Assembly: GCF_000802235.1 (NCBI RefSeq)
Contig: NZ_JTDL01000037.1
Span: 62,001 to 126,000 of the forward strand
Length of the DNA: 64,000 bases
Reading direction: 5' to 3'
Origin: Sinomonas humi
GTDB lineage: Bacteria > Actinomycetota > Actinomycetes > Actinomycetales > Micrococcaceae
In this document: positions 24,703-35,952 of the stretch, in pieces
Numbering within the stretch: position 1 is the first letter of the stretch
How the letters are laid out: each line of letters begins with the position of its first letter
Translations under genes and position numbers: made by a program
Notes under the pieces: generated by a model
Databases searched by the model: none
What the model saw: the letters and a program-made list of their open reading frames with translations, nothing else
Told to the model about the DNA's origin: nothing

Positions 24703-25506
24703 TCAGCTGGCAGCGACGGCTACCGGTCCTTCCCACGACGTCGGCAGGGGCGCGGCCGCTCCCGCAGTTTCGCCGGTGACAGTCGAGACGATCTCCCCCA
24801 GAACCCGCTGCACGAACTTCTCCCCGACCCACAGGTGCTTTGCGCCGTCGACCCCGATGACCTTGGCCTGGGGTACCGCCGCGAATCGCTCACGGGCCTC
24901 GGCCGGCCGCAGGTAGTCGTCGTGCTCAGGCACGATCACTGTGAGCGGCTTGCCCGACGAGGCCCACATGGCGAGGTCATCCTCGCCAGCGCGGTGGAGG
25001 GGCGGCGAGAGCAGGACCGCGCCCTCGATCTGCGGCTCGACCGGCGGGAGCGCGCCGTACTTGAGGGCCAATTCCGTCCCGAATGACCAGCCGACGAGCC
25101 AAAGCCCTGGAAGTCCTCGATCGGCTGCGAAGCGCACGGCAGCCTCGACATCCGCGCGTTCGCCGATGCCTTCCTCGAAGCTTCCCTCGCTCGTGCCGCG
25201 AGGGCTTGAGGTCCCGCGGGTGTTGAAGCGGACGACGGCGAGGTCCGCCAGCGCGGGCAGCCGGAAGGACGCCTTCCGGAAGACGTGCGAGTCCATGAAG
25301 CCGCCATGGGTAGGGAGCGGGTGGAGCGTCACGAGGGTCGCCTTGGGCTCTGCCTCCGCAGGGAGCGCGAGTTCGCCGACGAGCGTGAGGCCGTCCTCGG
25401 TCCGAAGCTCGATGTTCTCGCGCCGAGCGGGCAGCACCGTGTTCGGGCGGACCTCGATGGGGCCAGACGTCGGCGTGAACTCGTAGGAAGAGGGGTCGAA
25501 GGGCAT
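24703..25506 (-). CDS. Alpha/beta hydrolase
   Basis: 267 residues. The nucleophile elbow is GWSFGTE, the oxyanion region TLHPLPTHGG, the acid is in VPEHDDYLRP, and the histidine in VDGAKHLW. It resembles the short YsgA/COG2945 branch of serine hydrolases. Substrate unknown. It is transcribed alone, with TAGTCT 6 nt before the ATG at 25506. Confidence 0.85.
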   Translation of the reverse strand: MPFDPSSYEFTPTSGPIEVRPNTVLPARRENIELRTEDGLTLVGELALPAEAEPKATLVTLHPLPTHGGFMDSHVFRKASFRLPALADLAVVRFNTRGTSSPRGTSEGSFEEGIGERADVEAAVRFAADRGLPGLWLVGWSFGTELALKYGALPPVEPQIEGAVLLSPPLHRAGEDDLAMWASSGKPLTVIVPEHDDYLRPAEARERFAAVPQAKVIGVDGAKHLWVGEKFVQRVLGEIVSTVTGETAGAAAPLPTSWEGPVAVAAS

Positions 25507-25512
25507 GAGCCC

Positions 25513-25518
25513 AGACTA
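25513..25518 (-). promoter_or_regulatory. -10 element TAGTCT for hydrolase gene
   Basis: TAGTCT on the minus strand, 6 nt, then ATG at 25506. Confidence 0.5.
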
Positions 25519-25537
25519 TCGGCCGCCTCTCCCGCCC

Positions 25538-25894
25538 TTACCGATATCTGTAAGAGCGGGTCCGCCAGCAATGGGTGTGCCAGTGTCTCCGCTCGGCGAT
25601 TCCAGCCTCCTCGCCGAACAGGTGATCATCCGCCCACACCACCAGGTGGGCTACCCCAGGAGGAATGGTGCGCGAGCAGCCCGGGCACGTGTAGTCCTTC
25701 GCCGCGTTCCGAGTCGTCACCTGCCGCACCCGCCAGTCGCCGTCGGGCGCGGACTCGAGCCGCGCAAAGCCTGCGAGGACACGCTCGAGATCGAAGTCCT
25801 CGCCGCCGTCGTCCGGCTTGGAGGCACCGGTCGCGCGCCCGCGACCACTGGAAGCGGGGCGCGCCGGGCGACGGGGACGGTTGGAACGCGGCAT
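25538..25894 (-). CDS. Small conserved actinobacterial zinc-ribbon-like protein
   Basis: 118 residues. A basic N-terminal tail (RSNRPRRPARP) is followed by a compact domain with YTCPGC, a second set HWHTHC, and conserved tryptophans. The Cys/His spacing suggests one structural zinc. It is divergent from nucS, 71 bp away; databases sometimes label similar genes ATP/GTP-binding without clear support. It could bind nucleic acid. Confidence 0.65.
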   Translation of the reverse strand: MPRSNRPRRPARPASSGRGRATGASKPDDGGEDFDLERVLAGFARLESAPDGDWRVRQVTTRNAAKDYTCPGCSRTIPPGVAHLVVWADDHLFGEEAGIAERRHWHTHCWRTRSYRYR

Positions 25895-25953
25895 GCGCCC
25901 ATTCTCTCGCGACCTCGAAGCTGATCTGTCACGGCCGGATGCGTGGCGGGCGG

Positions 25954-25959
25954 TAGAGT
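25954..25959 (+). promoter_or_regulatory. -10 element TAGAGT for nucS
   Basis: TAGAGT, 6 nt, then GTG at 25966. Confidence 0.55.
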
Positions 25960-25965
25960 TCTCGG

Positions 25966-26667
25966 GTGCGACTCGTCATTGCCCGCTGTTCGGTGGACTA
26001 CGAAGGCCGCCTCAAGGCCCACCTCCCCCTCGCGACCCGGCTCCTCCTCGTCAAGGCAGACGGGTCAGTCCTGGTTCATTCCGACGGCGGCTCCTACAAG
26101 CCGCTCAACTGGATGAGTCCTCCCGCGACTCTGCGGATCACAGTCGCGGACGCCGAGGGAGGTCAGTTCGAGGACGGGGTCATCGAACGGTGGACTGTTC
26201 AATCCGCGAAATCGGATGACCGCCTGATCGTGAACATCCACGAGCACCTGCATGATTCGAGCCATGAGCTCGGTGTGGACCCAGGGCTCATCAAGGACGG
26301 CGTCGAGGCCGACCTCCAGCGCCTCCTCGCCGAGCAGATCGAGACGCTCGGCGCGGGGTACACGCTCATCCGGCGCGAGTACGCGACGGCGATCGGGCCC
26401 GTCGACATCCTCGCCCGGGATGCTCAGGGCCGGACAGTGGCCGTCGAGCTCAAGCGGCGCGGCGACATCGACGGCGTCGAGCAGCTCACCCGATACCTCG
26501 AACTCCTCAACCGTGACCCGCTCCTCGCCCCGGTGCGTGGCGTCTTCGCGGCGCAGCAGATCAAGCCGCAGGCCCGGGTCCTCGCAACCGACCGGGGCAT
26601 CGACTGCCTCACGCTCGACTACGACGCGATGCGCGGCGTCGACGATTCCGAGAGCAGGCTCTTCTAG
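25966..26667 (+). CDS. nucS: NucS (EndoMS) mismatch-specific endonuclease
   Basis: 233 residues. The N-terminal DNA-binding half opens [15 protein letters not shown]. The C-terminal RecB-like nuclease has the aspartate in GPVDILARD and the E-x-K of VAVELKRRG. The tail ends ESRLF, resembling the clamp-binding motif through which NucS is stimulated by the beta clamp. In actinobacteria lacking MutS/MutL, NucS cuts both strands at certain mismatches to start repair. Confidence 0.96.
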   Translation: MRLVIARCSVDYEGRLKAHLPLATRLLLVKADGSVLVHSDGGSYKPLNWMSPPATLRITVADAEGGQFEDGVIERWTVQSAKSDDRLIVNIHEHLHDSSHELGVDPGLIKDGVEADLQRLLAEQIETLGAGYTLIRREYATAIGPVDILARDAQGRTVAVELKRRGDIDGVEQLTRYLELLNRDPLLAPVRGVFAAQQIKPQARVLATDRGIDCLTLDYDAMRGVDDSESRLF

Positions 26668-26741
26668 CGGCTACCGCTCCAGATGCCTCGTCGCTGGCCG
26701 CTTTCCGAGATCGAAGACGGACGCGACACGACCTACTCGCC

Positions 26742-26747
26742 TATGAT
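26742..26747 (+). promoter_or_regulatory. -10 element TATGAT for nagA
   Basis: A near-consensus TATGAT, 6 nt, then ATG at 26754. Confidence 0.55.
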
Positions 26748-26753
26748 CGTCGT

Positions 26754-27989
26754 ATGACCTCCCCCACCTCCCAGCAGACCCGCCTCATCGCGCGCGGCCG
26801 CATCGTGAGCGATGGGGAAACGCTCGACGACGGGCTGGTCGCCATCGAGGGCGACCGGATCGCGTATGCAGGACTGGCAGCGGACTTCGACGCCGCGGAG
26901 TTCGGCGGCGAGGAGCTACCTCTGCCGGAGGGCGCGCTTCTGCTCCCCGGGCTTGTCGACCTCCATTGCCACGGTGCTGCCGGAGGCGACTTCCCGAGCG
27001 GCGATGAGGCAGCCGCCCGACGCGCCCTCGATTTCCTTCACCGCTCGGGGACAACGGGCCTGCTGGCAAGCCTCGTCACCGCCCCTCCCGAGGATCTCCT
27101 GAAGGGTGTGCGCCTCTTCGCACGCCTCGATGCTGAGGGCCTCGTGAGCGGCATCCATCTCGAGGGACCCTTCCTCTCCTCTGCGCGATGCGGCGCCCAG
27201 AACCCGGAATTCCTGCTCGAGCCCGACATCGGCCTCGCCGAAGACCTGATCGAGGCCGCGGAGGGGAACCTCGAGACCATGACGTATGCGCCCGAGCTTC
27301 CCGGAGCTGCGGCGCTTGTCGACCTCCTCATCCAGCACGGCGTCACGCCATCGCTTGGCCACACCGACTGCGACGACGCTACGGCCGAGGCCTCCTTGGC
27401 CCAGGCTCGCGATGAACTGACGACGGCCGGATTCGACGGCGAAGAGACCCTCCCGACCGTGACCCACCTGTTCAACGGCATGCCGCCGCTGCACCACCGC
27501 TCGCCCGGACCCGTGGCCGCGTGCCTTCGCGCTGCCGCGGAGGGGCGCGCCGTCATCGAACTCGTTGCGGATGGCGTCCACCTCGACCCCGCCACGGTCC
27601 GGACCATCTTCTCGCTCGTCGGCGAGGAGAACATCGCGCTCGTTACCGACTCGATGGCGGCCGCTGGGCTCGGCGACGGCCAGTACATGCTCGGGCCGTC
27701 GGCTGTCACTGTGCGGAATGGCGTCGCGACCCTCGATTCAAACGGGGCGATCGCCGGGGGCACCGCGACCCTGCTCGATGTCGTCCGCAAGACCGTCGAG
27801 GGCGGAGTCCCGGTCGCTGCTGCCGTACGCTCGGCCACCGCCGTACCGGCGGAAGTGCTCGGCCGGATCGACGAATTCGGGAGCCTGCGGCGTGGCCTGT
27901 GCGCAGACCTCGTGGCGACTGATTCCGAACTGGGCCTCGCCGCCGTCGTGCGCCACGGCCAGGTCCTGCCTCTGCCGAACGCGGGTTGA
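26754..27989 (+). CDS. nagA: N-acetylglucosamine-6-phosphate deacetylase
   Basis: 411 residues. Amidohydrolase metal ligands are in VDLHCHGAAGGDF; other family blocks are HLEGPFLS, SLGHTDCDDA, THLFNGMPPLHHRSPG, and LVTDSMAAAG with the catalytic aspartate. It converts GlcNAc-6-P to glucosamine-6-P for amino-sugar catabolism or cell-wall recycling. No nagB or PTS gene is adjacent. Confidence 0.93.
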   Translation: MTSPTSQQTRLIARGRIVSDGETLDDGLVAIEGDRIAYAGLAADFDAAEFGGEELPLPEGALLLPGLVDLHCHGAAGGDFPSGDEAAARRALDFLHRSGTTGLLASLVTAPPEDLLKGVRLFARLDAEGLVSGIHLEGPFLSSARCGAQNPEFLLEPDIGLAEDLIEAAEGNLETMTYAPELPGAAALVDLLIQHGVTPSLGHTDCDDATAEASLAQARDELTTAGFDGEETLPTVTHLFNGMPPLHHRSPGPVAACLRAAAEGRAVIELVADGVHLDPATVRTIFSLVGEENIALVTDSMAAAGLGDGQYMLGPSAVTVRNGVATLDSNGAIAGGTATLLDVVRKTVEGGVPVAAAVRSATAVPAEVLGRIDEFGSLRRGLCADLVATDSELGLAAVVRHGQVLPLPNAG

Positions 27990-28072
27990 GACGCTCGATT
28001 CAGAAATTGTTCTCTCGGAATTTGGGGCACGTCTTTCTATGCCATTGACCGTGCCTTCTGGGCATGATTGGC

Positions 28073-28078
28073 TATAAC
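28073..28078 (+). promoter_or_regulatory. Candidate -10 TATAAC for cold-shock gene
   Basis: TATAAC at 28073-28078 is preceded by TTGACC at 28045-28050, but the 22-bp spacing is too long for a standard -35/-10 pair. If used, the 5' leader is about 175 nt, in line with cold-shock genes. Confidence 0.35.
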
Positions 28079-28106
28079 CAGTCTTGAGTAGTCAGCAGTA
28101 TCTGTG

Positions 28107-28261
28107 AGCTAGCAGCTTGTTCAGCTAGCAGAACATGCTCGCAAGACCGTTGCGAGCGCGAAGCTCCTGATAACAGTGCGTGTCAGGTTCTTCCCGCGGA
28201 GTAACTGGGCTTTCCGCACCGCGGAAGGCCATCGATCGGCAATCCACAGGAGAATCAAGGA
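28107..28261 (+). promoter_or_regulatory. Structured 5' leader of the cold-shock gene
   Basis: The 27990-28261 gap has no gene. It contains two AGCTAGCAG direct repeats (28107-28115, 28123-28131), a perfect hairpin GCTCGCAA-GACCG-TTGCGAGC at 28137-28157, and a possible GCGGA/TCCGC stem near 28196. It ends with AGGAG before the ATG. Long structured leaders controlling translation at low temperature are known for cspA genes. Confidence 0.5.
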
Positions 28262-28465
28262 ATGGCACAGGGAACCGTCAAGTGGTTCAACGCTGAGAAG
28301 GGCTTCGGCTTCATCACTCCGGACGACGCCGAAGGCGACGTCTTCGTCCACTATTCGGAGATCAAGTCGACGGGCTTCCGCACGCTTGAGGAGAACCAGC
28401 GCGTTGAGTTCGAGATCGGCCAGGGTTCGAAGGGACCGCAGGCTACGGGCGTCACCGCGCTCTGA
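28262..28465 (+). CDS. cspA: Cold-shock protein, CspA family
   Basis: 67 residues, a single cold-shock domain with RNP1 KGFGFIT and RNP2 VFVHYSEI. It binds single-stranded RNA and DNA and loosens RNA structure. It is monocistronic with a long leader and a strong terminator. Confidence 0.96.
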   Translation: MAQGTVKWFNAEKGFGFITPDDAEGDVFVHYSEIKSTGFRTLEENQRVEFEIGQGSKGPQATGVTAL

Positions 28466-28480
28466 TCTCGACACATTCGC

Positions 28481-28510
28481 ACAGGGCCCCGGGTAACTCC
28501 GGGGCCCTGT
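28481..28510 (+). terminator. Rho-independent terminator after cspA
   Basis: A 12-bp perfect stem (ACAGGGCCCCGG and its complement), 6-nt loop, then TGTTTGCGTT. It lies 16 bp after the stop codon. Confidence 0.9.
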
Positions 28511-28559
28511 TGTTTGCGTTCTGTGAATATTCTTGACCGCCCCCGTCACTAATCGGCGT

Positions 28560-31103
28560 TTACCTGACGAGTCTGCGCAGAAGCCGCATCCGGTGCCTCG
28601 TAGTGATACCGGGTAGATACGCCTCGGCCAGAGCGCGGCCAATAGCGGGCAGGTGCAAGGTGTCTTGGTAGTACATGTAGAGCGCGCGATATTCGGGTTG
28701 GAAGTGGGATTTGAAGCGCGCGAGGGAACGGAACCCATAAACGGGTTCGAGGGCCTGACCGGTCGCGTCGAGAATCCTGCCGAGCAGCTCGTCCTCACCC
28801 TCGACGGCGGCACGCTCTCCGTTCGGATCTGACGAAAGCGGTGAGCCGGAAAGCGAAATGGTATCCACCGTGGACCGAAGCTGGGTCACGGCCGAGGCTA
28901 CGAGGAATTCCATCACCCCTGGGAAACCGTCTGGACTCCGGCGCATGAAGTCGAGGGTCCAGCTCACTACTCGGCCCTCACGGTAGACCGGGAGCCAGCT
29001 CGTCGCGCCGTGAAGCATCCCCTCGCCGTCGACTGCGAGGCACAGGAGCACTTCCGGATCCGCGAGCTCGTCGAGGCCGCCCAGCGTGAACCCCATATCG
29101 GGGAGAGCCTTCTGCGCGGACCAGTCCTCGGCAAGGACGTGCAGCTGCGAGCGTCGCTGCGGCCCAAGCGCCACGTAGCGCGACCATTCGGCGCGGACAC
29201 CGAGCTTGCGGGCCCGGTTCACCGCGGTGCGCACGTTCTGCCAGTCCTTCCCCTTGAACTCGAGCTCTCGGATCCGCAGCCGCGTCTCCTGGGCGACCTC
29301 CACGCGGCGGAAGCCTCGGTCACGCAGGAACGGCCAGAAATCCTCGGTGACGGAGTAGAAGCACGGCACGAGGGCATGCCGGGAGCAGTAGCCGATGAAA
29401 CCCTCGACAGCCGAGGTCCAACGGTCTGCAGGCCCGATCGGCCCGGCGACCGAAAGCGCGACCCGACCATGCTGCTGGAAGGCGACGCCCGCCGTCGACC
29501 GCTCCTCGAACCAGAAGCGATTCGGAGGCCAGAGCGTCATCCAGGACAGGCTTCCGCCCCCTTCGTGCACGAGGCGCCGAGCTAGCAGAAGGCTGTCATC
29601 CCTCCTGCCGAGGGTCTGCTGGCCACGCAGGACGGCGATGCTGACGCCGACGAGCGCGGCGGCCCAGACGACGAGCCCACTGTAGGTGAAGATCCAGAGC
29701 TCAAGCGGACTCCGATTGCGGAAGATCGGGGCATAGGTAATCGGGATGGGCGAGGGCACGTACTGCCGGAGGATCTCGCCCACGAGCCCGAGCACTCCCC
29801 CAGGGAGGCTGAGGCCACCGTCCCGCAGCCACAGGAGGACGTAGACCGTCACGAAGCCGCCCACGAGCACGGCTCCTGCGATCTGAAGCCTATGGCGCGT
29901 CCCCCGGGCCGTCTCGACGGGAAAGAGGTCCCGGTGCATCCAGAGCAGGATCACGAGTGCGAGCGCGCAGGCCGCGACCGGCAGGAGGTGGACGAAGCTC
30001 GACCCAAGGATTCCGATGCGGCTCCGCACTGGCCGGTACGGGATCCGAAGGAACAAGACCAGATAGCCGGCGGTGAGCGCTGCAACCGCGAGTTGGACGA
30101 AGACGGCGATGCGGAGCGCTACCAAGCGGCCCCGGCGGAGGCCTTCAGCGCACACCAGGAGGATCAGGATGGGGAAGAGCGAGGTGAGGTAGCCCGCCGC
30201 TGAGAGGACCGTCGGCTGGCCTGCCTGCAGGCACTCACTGTCCACCGTTCCGCCGCAGTATTGCTCGAGCTGGGTCAAGGCGGGGAGCGGGTTGAGGACC
30301 ATGTCCCGCACGAGAGCGAGTGGCCCGCTCGGGCTGTGGCTGAAAGCGGTGAGGATCGGCCCGACCGCGACGAACGCCACGCATAGCGCGAGCAGGTTCC
30401 TGCGCTCTCGAATGCTGGGGAGCCTGAACGTCTGCTCGGGGACACCGGTGCGGAACCACCAGCCGACAGCAAGGCCCACGAGCGCCCCGATGAGTCCGAG
30501 CACCGTCTCGGAGTGCCCGATGTACAGGACGAGCATTCCGGCCACAGCGATGACGACGGCGCGCAGGCGCCGCCGGATGAACGCGCGCAATGTCCCGCTC
30601 GCTCCGAGGCCGCAGACGAGCGCCGCCGGGTACGGCCCGAGCACCGGCACATCGACCATCGCCCCGATCCAGTCGTCGCCAGCCCACTGGGCAATCTGGG
30701 CCACTGCGAAGAACGCGATAAGACTCACGAGCTGGCCGCCAAAGAACAGCGCGATGGTCCGCAGCGGGCCGAAGGCGCGTTCCGAGAACGGCACGAGCGC
30801 CGCAATGACCACGGTTCCGGCGAGGTAGGCGAACGGGTTTGACGCGAAGAAGATCGAGGTGGCCACGCCCCACCATTGGCCAGAGCGCAGCGAGGCGAAG
30901 TCACCGCTGATGAGGCCGTAGAGCTGAGCATTCGGGCCGGAGAGAATGCTGCCCGTCGCAGCGCCGACGGCCCAGAAGACGGCTATGAGCGAGAGCGTGA
31001 CCGGATATCGGCCGATCGAGACTAGACGCCGGGCTGCTCCGGCACGCACCGTTTCGGCCAGACGCCGAGTCTCTGGCGCGTCGACCTCGGTGGTCAACGC
31101 CAC
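28560..31103 (-). CDS. Rhomboid-like membrane domain fused to MprF-like DUF2156 acyltransferase domain
   Basis: 847 residues. Residues 30-220 contain six or more helices in a rhomboid-like arrangement (SGQWWGVATSIFF, GASGTLRAF) but no clear catalytic Ser-His pair. More helices follow to about 500. Residues 520-847 are a DUF2156 GNAT-like domain (FKGKDWQNVRTAVNRARKLG, YREGRVVSWTLDFMRR) as in phosphatidylglycerol lysyltransferases. It may transfer an amino-acyl group to a lipid and flip the product. It overlaps the DUF2550 gene by 10 bp. Confidence 0.78.
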   Translation of the reverse strand: MALTTEVDAPETRRLAETVRAGAARRLVSIGRYPVTLSLIAVFWAVGAATGSILSGPNAQLYGLISGDFASLRSGQWWGVATSIFFASNPFAYLAGTVVIAALVPFSERAFGPLRTIALFFGGQLVSLIAFFAVAQIAQWAGDDWIGAMVDVPVLGPYPAALVCGLGASGTLRAFIRRRLRAVVIAVAGMLVLYIGHSETVLGLIGALVGLAVGWWFRTGVPEQTFRLPSIRERRNLLALCVAFVAVGPILTAFSHSPSGPLALVRDMVLNPLPALTQLEQYCGGTVDSECLQAGQPTVLSAAGYLTSLFPILILLVCAEGLRRGRLVALRIAVFVQLAVAALTAGYLVLFLRIPYRPVRSRIGILGSSFVHLLPVAACALALVILLWMHRDLFPVETARGTRHRLQIAGAVLVGGFVTVYVLLWLRDGGLSLPGGVLGLVGEILRQYVPSPIPITYAPIFRNRSPLELWIFTYSGLVVWAAALVGVSIAVLRGQQTLGRRDDSLLLARRLVHEGGGSLSWMTLWPPNRFWFEERSTAGVAFQQHGRVALSVAGPIGPADRWTSAVEGFIGYCSRHALVPCFYSVTEDFWPFLRDRGFRRVEVAQETRLRIRELEFKGKDWQNVRTAVNRARKLGVRAEWSRYVALGPQRRSQLHVLAEDWSAQKALPDMGFTLGGLDELADPEVLLCLAVDGEGMLHGATSWLPVYREGRVVSWTLDFMRRSPDGFPGVMEFLVASAVTQLRSTVDTISLSGSPLSSDPNGERAAVEGEDELLGRILDATGQALEPVYGFRSLARFKSHFQPEYRALYMYYQDTLHLPAIGRALAEAYLPGITTRHRMRLLRRLVR

Positions 31104-31525
31104 GTTCCAACACCGATCACTGGGCCGGCTTCGAGCCAGGAGGCGAGACCGGCGTAGGCGCGGAAGTCCATGGCGAAGCGCACCTGGCTGCCGAGGTGGG
31201 TCAGCTCCACGATGACGACGTCGGCCTGCACCTTGGGGCGTTCAGCCTCCGTCGGCATTCGGCGACCTTGAAGGACGAGTGCGCTGCGCGTGAAGCGACG
31301 TTTGGGAAGGGGACTGAGGGAAAGGAGGTCAAACCACTCGAGTTCGGTGTCCTGATAACGGCAAACCCCCATCCGCCATGCCCCGGAGGACAGGCTGATG
31401 GAGGCATCTACCGTGCCGAGGGTGCGCCGCAGGACGAAGCGGCGCACCCCGAGGGCACAGAGCAGGGCTGCGAGGAGCAGGAAGACCGCTGCCAGGACGA
31501 TGAACGGAAGAGCAGAATCGTCCAT
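31094..31525 (-). CDS. DUF2550 family protein
   Basis: 143 residues from the ATG at 31525 (a TTG precedes it). One N-terminal transmembrane helix (FIVLAAVFLLLAALLCALG) is followed by a soluble domain with GAWRMGVCRYQDTELEWF. DUF2550 follows atpC in many actinobacteria (Rv1312 in M. tuberculosis); function unknown. It sits 9 bp after atpC, so is likely the tail of the ATP synthase transcript. Confidence 0.85.
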   Translation of the reverse strand: MDDSALPFIVLAAVFLLLAALLCALGVRRFVLRRTLGTVDASISLSSGAWRMGVCRYQDTELEWFDLLSLSPLPKRRFTRSALVLQGRRMPTEAERPKVQADVVIVELTHLGSQVRFAMDFRAYAGLASWLEAGPVIGVGTWR

Positions 31526-31534
31526 CAAGGAGGG

Positions 31535-31816
31535 CTAACGGGTCCCCGCGACTGACTCGCTGATCTGGGCGTTGTCGGCGACGATCACCACGCGGTTGCT
31601 ATCGACCGAGAAGAAGCCCCCGTCTGCCTCGACCACAATGCGGTCGCCGGAGACGGGCTGGATCTCGATCGTGCCCTCGTGCAGGATTGCCAGGACCGGA
31701 GTGTGGCCGGGCAGGATCCCGATCTCGCCGTCGGCCGTTCGGGCCTTCAGCATCTTTGCGCCGCCGGACCACACGAAGTGGTCCGCCGCCACAATTTCGA
31801 CTTCGAGTTCGGCCAT
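31535..31816 (-). CDS. atpC: ATP synthase epsilon subunit
   Basis: 93 residues, containing only the N-terminal beta-sandwich (GEIGILPGHTPVLAIL, VDSNRVVIVADNA). The C-terminal helical hairpin that inhibits ATP hydrolysis in E. coli is absent. It belongs to the F1 central stalk. It starts 1 bp after the atpD stop. Confidence 0.93.
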   Translation of the reverse strand: MAELEVEIVAADHFVWSGGAKMLKARTADGEIGILPGHTPVLAILHEGTIEIQPVSGDRIVVEADGGFFSVDSNRVVIVADNAQISESVAGTR

Positions 31817-31817
31817 G

Positions 31818-33332
<1,515 letters not shown>

Positions 33333-34223
33333 TCAGGCGTTCAGCGCGTCCGCGCCTGCGATGATCTCCGTGAGCTCCTGCGTGATCTCCGCCTGCCGGG
33401 CGGTGTTGCGCAGTCGCGTGTACTTCTTGATCAGGTCGCTCGCATTGTCGCCAGCGTTCTTCATCGCCCGCTGACGCGACGCGAGCTCGCTCGCGGCCGA
33501 ATGCAGCATCGCAGCGAAGATCCGAGACTCGATGTATCGGGGCAGGAGTGCGTCGAGCACCTTCTCGGGCTCAGGCTCGAATTCGTAGAGCGGGAGGATC
33601 TCGTTCGCCTCCGATGCCTTCTCCGATACCACCTCGAGCGGGAGGAGCCGGATGACCACGGCTTCCTGAACGACCATCGACCTGAACGACGTGTACACGA
33701 CGTGGATCTCGTCGACTCCGCCTTCCTCGTACGGCGCAGAGAACGCTTCGAGCAGGACGGTGCGGATCTCACGAGCGCGCTCGAATTCCGGGCTGTCCGT
33801 CTGCCCCGTCCACACCTGGGCGTAGGCGCGGTTGCGGAAGTCGAAGTACGCCTGGCCCTTGCGGCCCACGAGGTACGTTGCGACTTCCTTGCCCTGGCTC
33901 CGCAGAAGCTCCGTCAGCGACTCGGCCCGCTTGAGGATGGTCGCCGAGTACGCTCCCGCTTGTCCGCGGTCAGCGGTCAGCACGAGGACGGCGGCACGGC
34001 GGACATTCTCGTGCTCCGTCGTCAGCGGGTGCTCGAAGTCGCTCGTGGACGCAACCGCCGAGACCGCGCGGGTGATAGCCCGTGCGTACGGCAGGGAGGA
34101 GGCGAGGCGAGCCCGCGCCTTTCCGATGCGGGAGGTGGCAATCAGCTCCATCGCCTTGAACATCTTGCGCATCGAGGTCGTCGAGGCGATCTTCTGGCGG
34201 TAGACCCGGATCTGGGCACCCAT
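33333..34223 (-). CDS. atpG: ATP synthase gamma subunit
   Basis: 296 residues. It opens [25 protein letters not shown] and ends [19 protein letters not shown], the two coiled-coil helices of the rotor shaft. It lies between atpA and atpD. Confidence 0.97.
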   Translation of the reverse strand: MGAQIRVYRQKIASTTSMRKMFKAMELIATSRIGKARARLASSLPYARAITRAVSAVASTSDFEHPLTTEHENVRRAAVLVLTADRGQAGAYSATILKRAESLTELLRSQGKEVATYLVGRKGQAYFDFRNRAYAQVWTGQTDSPEFERAREIRTVLLEAFSAPYEEGGVDEIHVVYTSFRSMVVQEAVVIRLLPLEVVSEKASEANEILPLYEFEPEPEKVLDALLPRYIESRIFAAMLHSAASELASRQRAMKNAGDNASDLIKKYTRLRNTARQAEITQELTEIIAGADALNA

Positions 34224-34314
34224 TCTTGTCCTTTCCTGTCCATCGCTGACCCGTGAGGCCGCCGGGCGGAGCTGCCCTCCGCACCGGCGGCCACCGCCGG
34301 GTCACCGAGTGGAA

Positions 34315-35952
34315 TCAGTGCGTCTGCTTGACGATCCGTTCCTGGTTGACATCGCCCTCGGAAAGAGCCTCGTGCTCCTCGTGGCCAGGGGCAACGAGAT
34401 AGCTGTCGCCCTGCCCGAAGAAGCCCTGCTTGAAGTCCGTGATCGCAGACTTGAGTGCCTCGACCGTGTCGTCATCGAGAACGTTCGTCTGGGCGAGCGT
34501 TGTGAGGATCGACGTGCGGTGCTTGAGATACTCGAGGAACTCGGCCTCGAAGCGACGGACATCCTCGACCGGAACGTTGTCGAGGTAGCCGTTGGTTCCG
34601 GCCCAGATCGAGACGACCTGCTCCTCGACCGGGAACGGCGAGTACTGCCCCTGCTTCAGGAGCTCCATGAGGCGCGCGCCGCGGGTCAACTGCTGACGCG
34701 AGGCAGCGTCGAGGTCGGACGCGAACATCGCGAACGCCTGCATGTCGCGGTACTGCGCAAGATCGAGCTTGAGCGTGCCGGAGACCTTCTTCATCGACTT
34801 GACCTGGGCGGCGCCACCGACGCGGGAGACCGAGATGCCGACGTCGACAGCGGGACGCTGGTTGGCGTTGAACAGGTCCGACTGGAGGAAGATCTGGCCG
34901 TCGGTGATCGAGATGACGTTCGTCGGGATGTAGGCCGAGACGTCATTCGCCTTGGTCTCGATGATCGGCAGACCCGTCATCGAACCAGCGCCGAGCTCGT
35001 CGGAGAGCTTCGCGCAGCGCTCGAGGAGGCGGGAGTGCAAGTAGAAGACATCACCCGGATAGGCCTCGCGTCCCGGCGGCCGGCGCAGGAGGAGCGAGAC
35101 GGCACGGTAAGCCTCAGCCTGCTTCGACAGGTCGTCGAAGATGATGAGAACGTGCTTGCCGCCGTACATCCAGTGCTGGCCAATCGCGGAGCCCGCGTAC
35201 GGCGCGAGGTACTTGAAGCCGGCCGGGTCGGACGCAGGAGAGGCCACGATCGTCGTGTACTCGAGTGCACCCTTGTCCTCGAGCGTCTGGCGCACAGCCG
35301 CGATCGTGGACGCCTTCTGACCGATGGCCACGTAGATGCAGCGAACCTGCTTGGTGACGTCGCCCGAAGCCCAGTTCGCCCTCTGGTTGATGATCGTGTC
35401 GACCGCGATCGCGGTCTTGCCGGTCTGGCGGTCACCGATGATGAGCTGACGCTGGCCACGGCCGATCGGGATCATCGCGTCGATGGCCTTGAGGCCGGTC
35501 TGCATCGGCTCGTGGACGGACTTGCGCTGGGTGACGCCCGGGGCCTGCAGCTCGAGGGCACGGGTCGACTCCGCGGCGATCGGGCCAAGGTCGTCAATCG
35601 GCTGGCCGAGCGGGTCGACCACGCGGCCGAGGAAGGCATCGCCGACCGGAACCGAGAGGATCTGCCCGGTGCGGTGCACCTCCTGGCCCTCCTCGATGCC
35701 GGCGAACTCGCCGAGGATGATGACGCCGATCTCGCGGACGTCGAGGTTCTGGGCGAGGCCCAGAACGCCGTTCTCGAACCGCAGCAGCTCGTTGGCCATG
35801 ACCGAGGGAAGTCCCTCGACACGGGCGATGCCGTCGGCGGCCTGGACGACGGTCCCGACCTCGACGCGCTCGGCGGTTCCGGGTTCGTAGGACGCCGCGA
35901 AGTCGTTCAGCGCATCGCGGACGTCATCGGCATTGATGGTCAATTCGGCCAT
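34315..35952 (-). CDS. atpA: ATP synthase alpha subunit
   Basis: 545 residues from the ATG at 35952 ([10 protein letters not shown]); the open frame upstream is not needed. The non-catalytic nucleotide site is [11 protein letters not shown]. The tail extends past the usual family end, as in other actinobacteria. Confidence 0.98.
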   Translation of the reverse strand: MAELTINADDVRDALNDFAASYEPGTAERVEVGTVVQAADGIARVEGLPSVMANELLRFENGVLGLAQNLDVREIGVIILGEFAGIEEGQEVHRTGQILSVPVGDAFLGRVVDPLGQPIDDLGPIAAESTRALELQAPGVTQRKSVHEPMQTGLKAIDAMIPIGRGQRQLIIGDRQTGKTAIAVDTIINQRANWASGDVTKQVRCIYVAIGQKASTIAAVRQTLEDKGALEYTTIVASPASDPAGFKYLAPYAGSAIGQHWMYGGKHVLIIFDDLSKQAEAYRAVSLLLRRPPGREAYPGDVFYLHSRLLERCAKLSDELGAGSMTGLPIIETKANDVSAYIPTNVISITDGQIFLQSDLFNANQRPAVDVGISVSRVGGAAQVKSMKKVSGTLKLDLAQYRDMQAFAMFASDLDAASRQQLTRGARLMELLKQGQYSPFPVEEQVVSIWAGTNGYLDNVPVEDVRRFEAEFLEYLKHRTSILTTLAQTNVLDDDTVEALKSAITDFKQGFFGQGDSYLVAPGHEEHEALSEGDVNQERIVKQTH

